Source of the DNA: Pelobates cultripes
Lineage: Eukaryota > Chordata > Amphibia > Anura > Pelobatidae
DNA: 64,000 nucleotides
Assembly: GCA_933207985.1 (NCBI GenBank)
Contig: OW240915.1
Coordinates: 122,415,855 to 122,479,854 of the forward strand
Reading direction: 5' to 3'
The notes beneath the pieces are model-generated. The model did not search any database and had not been told where the DNA came from. It saw only the letters and a program-made list of their open reading frames with translations. How positions within the stretch are numbered: the stretch's first letter is position 1; the number at the start of each line of letters is the position of its first letter. Positions 1 to 9,348 of this stretch are shown one piece after another. Made by a program: the position numbers and the translations under genes.

Positions 1-823
1 CCATTTTACAAACATAGTACGGCCCACAGGATTTTGTAAAACAACCAATAAAATACGTACATTACATTAGGAAAAATATACTTTTTACACATACACTGTA
101 ACTTTAAAAATATACATTCAATCTTCATAAACATATTAATAATCAGCATACTTTAATTACACACATATCCAAAAATCAGCCAATTCCTTCCAGTAGATAA
201 AAAGTTAACTGGAAGTCCATTTTCTATCCCAAAACAGTTCCATAGATTTGGGCTGTGCAGTCGGTCAATTTCACACTGTCCCATCGCCGAACGGCTGCGG
301 CTTAAAACTCAGTGTAGGAGAAGGTAAGGGTCAGTGGTGTTCATGGAACTGTGTAGCCGATTTCAGTTCCATGAATTTGGCTACACACACTGCTGACCAC
401 GTTCGTCTGAAAAAAGATGGCCGCCGCCACGTGTTAGTTTGCACGAACAGCGGCCCCTCAGCGGTCGGCAATTTACCTACAGCAGGCTCCCAGCCTGGGA
501 GGTAAATTGCCTGCACGCTTCCACTTCTTGGTGGTCTGCCTGTGTCGTACTTGGTTCAGTAAGTCCCATTTACTAAACCAAGTGGGAAAAGGGCACAAAG
601 TATTTTAGGGGACAGGGGACACAGTCTTAAAGGGGCATTGTTCCCAAAAGTGACAGTATGTCCCCAGATGGTTCTTTAAGGGCCAGCAGCAGCACAATAA
701 AAATCCATTATGCCCAAATACTGTATTTAAAGGGTCAAACCTCCCAGGAACCATAATCACATGGCAAGAGGCTGGCAAGTAGTCCTCTTCAGGCACAAGC
801 GGTGATGTTAATTTCGCCATACA
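1..823 (-). mobile_element. Partial LTR of the Gmr1-like family, cut by window edge
   Basis: Read on the minus strand, the terminus at 823 starts TGTATGGCG and runs into a block (GGACTACTTGCCAGCC, then a CCATGTGATTATGG-like stretch) shared with the LTRs starting at 25034 and 50678. Inside lie the family's GGCGGCGGCCATCTT block and a hairpin around TTCATGGAACTG (about 345-395). The other LTR end is not found, so the copy continues left of the window or is truncated. The right flank TTGCA would be its target duplication, but the partner is unseen. It interrupts the Ngaro-like reverse transcriptase that resumes at 824. Confidence 0.65.
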
Positions 824-903
824 TTGCAACCGTGAAATTTAACAATAAAAAATGCATGATCATTGACCTATCTGCACCTCATTCATCGTTGGTTCCTAGC
901 ATT
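824..903 (+). pseudogene. Ngaro-like reverse transcriptase, N-terminal fragment
   Basis: One frame reads CMIIDLSAPHSSLVPSI, the early RT block of Ngaro-type polymerases. The reading continues after the DIRS1-like insertion at 8120, where LIPSSEFSLQYATVDN follows in register with the shared AATT at the insertion point. Only about 26 residues are present here because the LTR at 1-823 cuts the upstream side. No start codon of its own is expected. Confidence 0.65.
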
Positions 904-912
904 AATTTTACC

Positions 913-1064
913 ACATGACAGGAGGCTTCCTATTTTGCATAACTTTCTTTACTTATGCCTCCAGCAGCACAAGTCAATCAATCAAAAAACTTTAAACCAA
1001 TCATAGTCCAGCATAGTCTGCATATAAATCCCTGACAGGCATCTAATTTCCTCTTTCTTTGCTG
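913..1064 (+). repeat. Left inverted terminal repeat of the DIRS1-like element
   Basis: About 150 bases pair with the reverse complement of 7928-8080 with few mismatches. Shared blocks include GACAGGAGGC, TTTTGCATAACTTTCTTTAC, AAACTTTAAACCAATCATAG and CTGCATATAAATCCCTGACA. The outermost bases also match the complement stored at 6219-6253. Confidence 0.85.
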
Positions 1065-1679
1065 CTCCAGCCAGGCACAGGTCAGAGTTTCTTGTTCTCT
1101 GCTAAATTGCCATTATTGAGTTGACTTATCACTTTCATTGTTATTTGTTTTTATTTATTTGTCTCAAACTATATTACCCTTCTATCCCCCTCCTCTCAAT
1201 ACTCTCCCCCATGTACTGCAAGATACTTTTGCTATTCTCACTGTCTCCCTGTCCCTATATCCGCGATCACGGCATTTTTCAGTGATCGCGCCTTTTAATT
1301 CAGGGACCGGGACTTGCATAAGGGGTTCAGCGGGAGGTGGGAGCGTGGGACAGGGATATTTACACACGCGCTGGCGTTTTTTTGGTGCGAACGGCAGCCA
1401 TCTTGGATCTTGCGTACCGCGAGATCCACTGCAGCCATTTTGGTTTTCCCCCAGATCGTGATTCACACGATCTCTCTCTTCTGCACACTGCTATTTAGGT
1501 ATTAAACGATATTAAACAATAAGCTACTGTTGAGGGTTACTGCACTCTGTGCAGAGGTTATATGTCTGTGGCATTCATCCATTTGTACTCTGGGACAGTT
1601 ATAGTTACTGCTATTGGTGACATTGCACTGCAATACTGCAAGTACTACTACATATTAACACTACTGCAAAGTGTCTACA

Positions 1680-2110
1680 CCTGAGGTGACCCCTCACAGT
1701 TGGGGTGACCCCCCACTCACACTGCCACCATTACTATCACAGGGGTGACCCCCCTACGCTGGGTGACCCCAAGCAGAGCTGGCACAGACCTCTGTGACCA
1801 AAGCAATTCAGGAGTGACCCCCCACATGCCCTTATAAGAGACACAGTACCATTGGGCTTGGCTTTTATGCATTTGATAACTGGCACCCCACACTATGACT
1901 GGGGCGATCCGTACACCTCCTTCTCAACCAAGGAGGAGAATTCAAATTGTTAAGGCCCCCAAAAACCATCAAAGGCTCTCCACCCTTTACGGGTACGGCC
2001 TGATTACACGACCGCTTAACCCGGTCTCATAGAAGGTGACCCCCTCCTCACGCCACTGTTGGCCCTTCCAACCTAAAGGATTTGGGGTCAGACAACACTG
2101 GGTGACCCCC
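1680..2110 (+). repeat. Cluster of GGTGACCCC motifs in the DIRS 5' region
   Basis: At least seven copies of GGTGACCCC or GAGTGACCCC lie at about 1686, 1704, 1743, 1760, 1813, 2036 and 2101, at irregular spacing. The stretch lies between the left terminal repeat and the gag-like region. TGACCC is the complement of a nuclear-receptor half-site (GGGTCA), but a simple decayed tandem repeat is an equally good explanation. Confidence 0.45.
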
Positions 2111-2586
2111 AGTCGTAAGTGGAAGCCCACTGTATTACTATTCACGTACTTCGGTACCTGACACTATCCTGTCTTCCAAAGGCAGAGTAACTCTACGGCC
2201 ACATGATGAGCGATTCACCACAATCACCGCCTCCCAACTTCCAGTTGATGATCAATACGGCTGTGGCCGCAACAGTAGAGAAGGCTATTGCCAAATTGCT
2301 GGTAGAGAACAGTAGACAGTAGACAGTAGAGAAGGCTATTGCTATTGCAAAATTGCTGGTGCAATTTGGACACTGACACCACAACAACCGCTGAAGCCAA
2401 AGACCTCAATTTCCCTAAAAAAGTCCCCATAACAAAATGGCATTGGAAGGGCTCAGGCCCCCAAAAATCAAATGAGTCATCAGGCGGAACGCCAGGACCC
2501 GTCCCCTCAGCATATCCCATCCTCTGAAGACGAGGACCACAGCCCTCCTCCCTCACTCGAGATTATGGATGAGTGAAAAGCGGGGG

Positions 2587-3208
2587 TGTAACGGAGCTCC
2601 CTGTACTCCGACCGAGTACCCTCCGTTGATGGATGCTCCTAGCGCTTCCTGAGGACTCCAAACACTGCAGCAGACACCACAACCACCGCAGACTGCGCAA
2701 CCGCCGTATCTTGACTGGAGTCTCGCCGTCTTCCTTCCACCCTGGATCAGCTTCTGTCCTCCAGGACTGTGTGGGAAAGAACTCTTCCTTCCACCCTGTA
2801 CGAACCTCCAGCATCCAGGACTGTGTGGTGAAGACCCCTCCTCCAAGGAGAGCGTATCAGGAACAAGCTCTTAAAAGAGCTAAGTGACTCAAGCTCAGGG
2901 GAGCATGCAGAGCATAGCAATCCCCAGTGTGATTATAACAGCTCCCTCCAATAACGAGACAAGGCTACGTTTAGAGGGATCAAGAAGAACTGAACAGAAC
3001 CCCCACATTCAACCTATCCCCAGATGGCTTGGATCTGAGCGCTCAATATATCCAAACAGCGCTCAGATCCCACAAATACAGTCAAATCGCCATACACACC
3101 AGGTCCATAGTCATGGGGCAGAAGGCTGGCAATTAGGCTTCTCCATAACACAGGGAAGCAGGGCAATTTGTCAAATAAAATAACAGTTACAAATGGCAGT
3201 TTGTAACA
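2587..3208 (-). mobile_element. Solo LTR, target duplication GGGGG
   Basis: On the plus strand it runs from TGTAACGGAGCTCCC to TTTGTAACA. GGGGG flanks both sides (2582-2586 and 3209-3213). U5-like text (ACTCCGACCGAGTACC) matches the end of the LTR at 43568-44706. A long hairpin with stem GGATCTGAGCGCT lies at 3030-3071, and a cleavage-region motif (AACGAGACAAGGCTACG) at about 2953. The 622-bp length is shorter than sister LTRs. It sits in the DIRS1-like element upstream of the gag-like region. Confidence 0.9.
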
Positions 3209-3213
3209 GGGGG

Positions 3214-3712
3214 AATCTCCGTCAGATGAAGACGATTGGCAAGACATCCCAAGGGATGATACGGAATATGACTAGGACAAAGATCCCACATGGCAGCGGA
3301 CAAACAAGAGGATGGCACCTTCCTAGACTCCCAAGGTGCATGTATGTTCGACCCCTGCACGATTCGACACCCAAGATCGTCAGAATGGGGTCTGCCAGGC
3401 CACCTGGCCCAGTTCATTCATTTTTGGCTAAGAGAGCCTATGGAGAAAGAGGTGCGAGCAAGACTCCGGGCAGAATGCCCAAGACCCATACTACCAGACA
3501 AGATCGCACATACCACTGTGGTATTGTTCATGTCCCGCTCTGGCAAAGACCCTTCTCGATTCATAAGGGCATCGAGAAGGGCCTGAAGGCTTCCCAGGAC
3601 AAACTACTGGACATACTCGGTCCATTGGGGAAGATACTGTATTTCGCTGACCTAGCCCTCACACAAGGTACTGCACTGGATGCCCACGACATCCAGGAAT
3701 GAGTTAAAGAAA
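3214..3712 (+). pseudogene. DIRS1-like gag (ORF1) remnant
   Basis: The frame at 3290-3586 reads MFDPCTIRHPRSSEWG and RAECPRPILPDKIAHT, blocks I recognise from frog DIRS1 ORF1 proteins. A frame change near 3570 then gives SQDKLLDILGPLGKILY in the frame that ends at 3702. ORF1 of DIRS elements is a gag-like protein of uncertain function, thought to package the RNA. The 5' part is separated by the solo LTR at 2587-3208, and at least one frameshift is present, so no product is expected. Confidence 0.7.
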
Positions 3713-5450
3713 CATGTCAACTTGTTCACTACTCTGAATAAAGCGCAGACGTCCATCAAACAGGTGTTCCGTAATAACACAACACATTGTGGGGTTTTTG
3801 GCAGGGCTGGTCGCCAGAGGGGTCGAGCCACCAGCCACTTCTGGCCCACAGGCTCCAGGAATCAGACGTCTCAATACACTCTGGTCAATACAGGTTTCTT
3901 CAGCAACATTTTTGTAGTCCAAAAGAAGACGGGGATTACAGACCTATCATCAACTTACGACGGCTAAATGGTTTCGTCACCTACCGGCACTTCAAAATGG
4001 AAGGAATTCACCTCCTCTGAGACCTGCTACTAGAATCCGACTGGTTCATACGTCTAGACTTGAAAAACGCTTACCTGTCGGCTCACGCCAGTCGACCTTT
4101 CCTCCATTTCTCCTGGAGAAGTCACACATGTCAGCTCACCTTACCATTCGGCCTCAGTTCGGCACCATGGTGCTTCACAAAACTCATGAAGCCAGTCATG
4201 GCGCATCTGAGGGAAAAAGGAATTTGTTGCCTAGTATTCCTTTACAACATACTGATATTCTGCGAGAGTGCATCCAGACTTCAATCTCAAACAAAATTTA
4301 TAGTGAGATTTCTGGAATCGTTGGGCTTCATAGTAAACAGTCATCACTCTCCCCATACAGAATAGTTCAGTTCCTAGGATTCGAAATAAACTCCAGAACA
4401 TGCATCTTACGCCTACCCAAGGCAAAGATTGCAACAATCCGGAAGGAGATACGACGGGTACTTCCTCTGCCTGTTATCGTCTTCCATACAAGCGATCTTC
4501 CTGGGACCACTCCATTATTGGGCCATGCAACGACTGAAAGCTCACCACCTGTGGTGGGGACACTCATACGACCACTGGGTCCCAGAATCGGAGGAAGTAC
4601 GGACCGAACTTCGATGGTGGCTCCTCCACATGGAAGCCTGGAATGGCAAAGCCATATTTGGACTTCGTTCTGGAATCGGATGCCAGCCTCTGGGGCTCGG
4701 GAGCCCATTTTACACATGGGCTCCCCAGCCCAAGGCCCAGGAGGCCCTTGGTCAGAGGAAGAAAAACTCAATTTGGCCAAACACATGTTCAACTGATGCA
4801 TACTCCTATGCATGGACAACATATCAGCAGTCCAATACATAAACTGTTTGGGCGGAGCCAGGTCAAGAGCCCTGACAGAGGCAACGAGGGACATTTATCA
4901 TTTCTGCCTCCCTCGCAACATCACAATCAGGGTGGAATATCTACCAGGAATTAACAACCTCACAGCGGACTGGTTCTCTCGACACTGGAGAGACAGCAGC
5001 GACTGGCGCCTAGAAACATTGATTTTCGACATGGTGAGAGCGCTCAGAGGTCCCCTAAACATAGACCTCTTTGCCTCATGGACAAACACGCAACTACCAA
5101 GATACTACAGTTGGCTCCCGGATCCACAGAGCGAAGCGGTGGATGTGTTCTTACAACAATGTCCCCCGATGGGTGCGTCCCACCATTCTCAATGTTGGCG
5201 AGAGTCCTCCATCACCTCCAAGGGTCCAGAACATCGGTAATACTGATCGCACCATTGTGGAAGAGCCAAGCATGGTTCCCAGACCTGCTGGCATTATCAC
5301 AGGATGATCCATTGGTCCTACCATCGTTACCACTCCTCCTAACGAACCCGGACGGGGAACCTCACCCTACAAGAACATCTGGAACTAGTGGACTGGAATC
5401 TTTACGGGGGAACCTGGAACGTCTCAGGCCTATCGCAGACAACTAGAGAC
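3713..5450 (+). pseudogene. DIRS1-like reverse transcriptase and RNase H remnant
   Basis: Blocks in order: VVQKKTGITDL (3910s), the palm start FIRLDLKNAYLSAH (4048-4090), LPFGLSSAPWCFTKLMKP (4143-4196), FLGFEINSRTCILRLPKAK (4371-4427) and, in another frame, the RNase H part with MDNISAVQYINCLGGARSR, YLPGINNLTADWFSR and NIDLFASWTNTQLPRYYSW (4812-5140). The expected catalytic YxDD block reads FLYNILIF, so the aspartates are lost. Several frame changes split it into short ORFs. In the intact family this enzyme copies the element RNA into circular DNA before recombinase-mediated integration. Confidence 0.85.
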
Positions 5451-5595
5451 CTATTGTGGGACTCATGGGCACCTGGCACTAGATAAAGCTACACATCTGC
5501 ATGGAATACATGGAATCACTGGTGTAGGGAGAGGGATCTATATCCCTTTACAGCACCTGTTTCTGCAATAATAAACTTTTTATCCAGCCTTTTTT

Positions 5596-6217
5596 CCACA
5601 GGACGATCATACCACTCTATTAATGTGATACGCTCCGCTATCTCGCCAGCTCACGTTCCGGTTAACGGTACTCCAGTTGGACAGGATACCTTGATATGCC
5701 GATTACTTCGGGGTATCAAACTATCCAGACCTCCGGCTCCAAAATATAACAGGCTATGGAATGTGGATTTGGTTATCCGTTTCCTTCGTGATTGGCCAGA
5801 TAACTCGGCTCTATCACTACGACAATTAGCGGCCAAGCTCACGCTGCTCTTATGTCTAGTTTCCTTTCGTCACGTTTCGGACGTTAGAGCATTCGACGTA
5901 GACTTTTTTTGGTAACGCCGGATGGGGTTACCTTTACGGTGTCTTGCAGGACTAAGACGGACTCCGCGTCCGTGTCCTACCCTTTTTTTTCCGATGATTC
6001 CCCGTCATTATGTAGAAGTAACTGCTCCTCTTCATTTTTCTAGATCGAGCCAGCTGTTGGTATCATATACCAAACCATACAAACCTATAACCACAACCAT
6101 GTTGGCTAGATGGGACATCCTACACACGGCGGATTGGACGAGAGAAAATACCTTCAGGGTTTTTTATCTCCACCAGACTTCACATGCGTCCTTCTCGTTG
6201 TTGCCTCAGCGTTAAAA
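5596..6217 (+). pseudogene. DIRS1-like tyrosine recombinase remnant
   Basis: Frame 5625-5915 gives APKYNRLWNVDLVIRFLRDW and LLLCLVSFRHVSDVRAFDVD, the N-terminal and first catalytic arginine region of DIRS recombinases. A short frame change near 5915 leads to a second frame with HTADWTRENTFRVFYLHQ (about 6120-6180), the H-x-x-W and tyrosine region. In living elements this replaces the integrase and joins the circular DNA to the target. It ends directly before the internal complementary region. Confidence 0.8.
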
Positions 6218-6330
6218 ATGCAAAATAGGAAGCCTCCTGTCAAGTGGTAAAATTGTAGATTATGCTAATGTAGTATACAATTAATCTTAATTTTAGTAAT
6301 GACACGAGGCGAGTATTTCCCACCCCTTGG
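6217..6330. repeat. DIRS1 internal complementary region
   Basis: The first part (GCAAAATAGGAAGCCTCCTG, then GTGGTAAAATT) is the reverse complement of the element's left terminus at 904-936. The second part (ATTGTAGATTATGCTAATGT to TTAGTAATGACACGAGGCGAG) is the reverse complement of the right terminus at 8064-8119. In DIRS1 this joined copy of both outer ends is the template that lets the element complete and circularise its DNA. Its presence, immediately downstream of the recombinase, is diagnostic. Confidence 0.85.
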
Positions 6331-6505
6331 ATCTGTTTCCGCCCCCTATACTCTTGGGTGTTATTCTAATAATTTTAGTACTATTATTGTTATTATTATT
6401 ATTATCGTTATTAGTATAATTTGCATTTAATTATGTTTTATAAGAAGTTGCATTATAGGATGCTAGGTTACATGGTATCTAGGTGACATTAACATATTTA
6501 TAAGT

Positions 6506-7647
6506 TGTGACAGACCTATCTGTATGAACCAGAATTGCTGTGTTCGTCTGTTTTGCCGTTTGTATGAATTTCCCCATTCGTATGCCTCGTTTAAGGGAAT
6601 GTATTTTGTTTGTCGAATGGAACTACCGAACGGACGGCCACCCAGAAGAGAAGTGTGCTGCTGGTTAACCTATTGATCCCAATTAGAACGTTGCGGTTAA
6701 CCGCAGACACTTTTCAATTAAAACGAATACAGGGTGGTCGTTGTTCGTATGTCGACCACGAGGCGGCAGCCATTTTAACTATGGCTTCAGCGGTGTTCGA
6801 CGGTTATTTTATGGAACTAAAAACGGACACTTTTTCAACCGAACACCGCTGAAGCCAATCGACCTCCCCTTCTCAATCGACAAAAGTAGGCCGTTCGAGA
6901 GGTTTAAAGGCACGAATGGACTTACCGCAGATAGATGGAGTCAATCGCATACCGAAGAACTGTAATAGACTTTGACTCCATGACGATTGAACTATGCGTA
7001 TGGGATCTGAGCGCTATTCGCCAATAATATGCACTCAGATCCAGGCTATCTGGGGATGTGTTATACGAATGTAATACGTTTGGCAGTTATAAAGTTTTGT
7101 ATTTTAATGTGTTTTGTAACTTGTATTTAAAATGGTGATTTGCCTCTGCTCTGGGAGATAATTGAATTACTTCTCAATTATCTCCCGAGCAGAGGGGAGG
7201 AAACTGTGATGCATGCTGGGAATATTGTGGGGTTGTATGTCTAAAATGTCCCCATGTCCTTCTGTTATTCCAGTCTCCCATTTGGTCCCCTAGGGGAGTG
7301 TCCTGCATAAATACGGGCAGGTAGCCCACAGTAAACTCAGTTCGTGTTTTACCCTCAAAGCGGAGCTTGGTCTCGTTATTGGGGGGATTTTATTACCGGC
7401 GACTAGAGACTGCTTATTGGAATTATTTGCCGCTTGGAAACTATTGCCGTTCGGCTGTTATTGGCAGTTCGTGTATTTGGAGCTCGTGAAGTGAAGGAGC
7501 CGTACAGGTACCGTTCGGGAGTTTGTAGTGTTCCCTGGCTGGCGGTTCGCATGGTTATACTGCATACGCTACCAGACCACATTATTGCGAACGGGGAGCA
7601 TTCACTAAACGGCGGTTTGTACATTTATTTTTGGAGGTACCATAACA
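6506..7647 (+). mobile_element. Solo LTR (1142 bp), target duplication TAAGT
   Basis: Starts TGTGACAGACC and ends GGTACCATAACA; TAAGT flanks at 6501-6505 and 7648-7652. It holds the family hairpins: GCGGTGTTCG with CGAACACCGC (6789-6851), GGATCTGAGCGCT with GCACTCAGATCC (7000-7044), and GGGAGATAATTGAATTACTT with TCAATTATCTCCC (7158-7189). The R/U5 mark is ACCCTCAAAGCGGAGCTTGG followed by TCTCGTTATTGGGGG (7350-7388). Close relatives in the other orientation are 46995-48172 and 53013-54178. It interrupts the right part of the DIRS1-like element. Confidence 0.93.
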
Positions 7648-7927
7648 TAAGTTAATACTTAAACTTAAATTATGATGGATAGTCGTTATCTCTATAAATT
7701 AGTGACAATCAGTTTCATTACAAAAATTCAATATTTATCGATAAAGTTTATATGCGGACACTGGTTATCTTCCACCACCTTTCCCTTATTTCTGTTCTTT
7801 TCAGAATAACAACCCGTCATGATTTGGGAGTTGTATTAACTGGATCCCTTCAAGTTTCAATCCAAGTCATTGTCATTCAAATTATCTAGAAGTTTTCGTT
7901 ATATCCCTGACGCTTTGGGAATTGTTC

Positions 7928-8080
7928 GCATCAAAGAAAGAGGGAATAAGACGCCTGTCAGGGATTTATATGCAGACTATGCTGGACTATGATTGGTTTA
8001 AAGTTTTTTGATTGATTGACTTGTGCCGCTGGAGGCATGAGTAAAGAAAGTTATGCAAAATACTAGCCTCCTGTCATTAC
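7928..8080 (-). repeat. Right inverted terminal repeat of the DIRS1-like element
   Basis: Mirror of 913-1064. The terminal stretch beyond it (8081-8119) is not inverted at the left end but is stored as a complement in the internal complementary region, which fits the asymmetric DIRS1 design. The 7653-7927 stretch before it shows no ORF. Confidence 0.85.
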
Positions 8081-8119
8081 TAAAATTATAGGTACACTAC
8101 GTTAGCATAATCTACAATT

Positions 8120-9343
8120 CTCTAATACCATCCAGTGAGTTTTCACTGCAGTATGCCACAGTGGACAACACTATGGGGGCAATTTTGAAAGCAGGTTACA
8201 GCACCTGGTTAGGGAAAACCGGCATCGCTAACGCTTTCATGTTGCTACCCATTCATCTGTCTCTGTGACATCTGCACGGGGTAAAATGGAGGGGCCAGTA
8301 CTACTTCGCAACACGTCTGACGTTTGGGGCCAAAAGCAGTTCCAAACTGTTCGACATGTTCGCCGAAACACTGTGCTGGCTCCTACTAAACCTGTGTGGC
8401 TGCCCATTAGCAATACACTACCTGGATGACTTCCTCACGGTTGAGGAACCTAATTGTATTCCCCACAGCATTGACAAAAGTGCTGCATTTTTCTCCACAC
8501 TAAGAGTCCCCCTATCAAGGGACAAAACAATAGGTCCTTCTACAGCCCTAACCTTTTTAGGTATCCATCTTGATTCCACATCCATGATAGCTAGCCTACC
8601 AGAAGAGAAAGTTAACCGCATCACAAACAAAATCACATGGTTCACGCACAATAACAATTGCTCCCGCAAAGAGCTGCAATCTCTCCTCGGCTCTCTGAAC
8701 TTCGCGATCCGCATAATACCACAGGGCCACGCATTAATTTCACGCTTACTACACCTCCTAACTTACGATAATACGCCCATTATAATCAACAATAACGCAA
8801 AGGCAGACTTGCTTATGTGGGGTAGGTTTCTCTTCTAGTGGAACGGGAGGTCAATGTTCATACCCCCTCTGGACGAGGAATCCCCAGTCATACGCACTGA
8901 CGCAGCAGCCCACACAGGGTTTGCAGCCTTATACCAAAACCAATGGCTCCGTGACTCATGGCCATCAGAAACCTCAACATTACAGGCATTTAACACTGCA
9001 TCCTAGCTATTCGAACTTAATCCGATAGTAGCAGCAGCACACACCTGGGGCTCATTGTGGAAGAAGAAAGCAGTTAAATGCCTCTCAGACAATGAAGCCA
9101 CGTGCGAGATCATAAACAAAGGCAGATCTTCTTCCCTAGTCATTATGAGGCTCATGAGGAGACTCACCTGGTTGGCAGCAACACACAATTTTCACTTGGT
9201 TTGCATACACATTCCTGGTAGGGAAAATATTGCTGCTGACGCTCTCTCTTGCTCCAACTTTCAGGCCTTTTTCAAACATCACCCCACGGCGGCCAACCAA
9301 CCCGAGCCAACCCCAACATTTCAGGACCTGATAATGGACTAAT
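8120..9343 (+). pseudogene. Ngaro-like reverse transcriptase and RNase H
   Basis: Blocks in order: TRLTFGAKSSSKLFDMF (about 8310), catalytic IHYLDDFLTVEEP (8413-8451, the DD pair is kept), LTFLGIHLDS (8550), RKELQSLLGSLNFA, then the RNase H part with VIRTDAAAHTGFAALYQNQW, LSDNEATCEIINKG and IPGRENIAADALS. Stops interrupt near 8263, 8836 and 9003. The frame runs up to the Gmr1-like insertion at 9349, beyond which the recombinase follows at 16835. In living Ngaro elements this polymerase makes the DNA copy that the recombinase integrates. Confidence 0.85.
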
Positions 9344-9348
9344 GCTAC

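Larger units (their letters stand above)
904..8119 (+). mobile_element. DIRS1-like tyrosine-recombinase retrotransposon with two solo LTR insertions
   Basis: Inverted terminal repeats (913-1064 and 7928-8080), a gag-like region, RT/RNase H, tyrosine recombinase and an internal complementary region (6217-6330) occur in the order known for DIRS1. The element lies in the RT gene of an Ngaro-like element, and both host junctions carry AATT (904-907 and 8116-8119) with no longer target duplication, as expected for recombinase-mediated insertion. Solo LTRs at 2587-3208 and 6506-7647 interrupt it. The 5' region (1065-2586) has no clear long ORF but contains repeated GGTGACCCC motifs and a small tandem duplication at 2272-2356. 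Multiple frameshifts and a lost RT catalytic motif mean it is inactive. Confidence 0.85.

Noticed and set aside
2553..2846. Overlapping open frames near 2600-2850
   Set aside because: They lie in the U5 part of a solo LTR, and the same sequence appears in another LTR at 44520-44700 without conserved frame.
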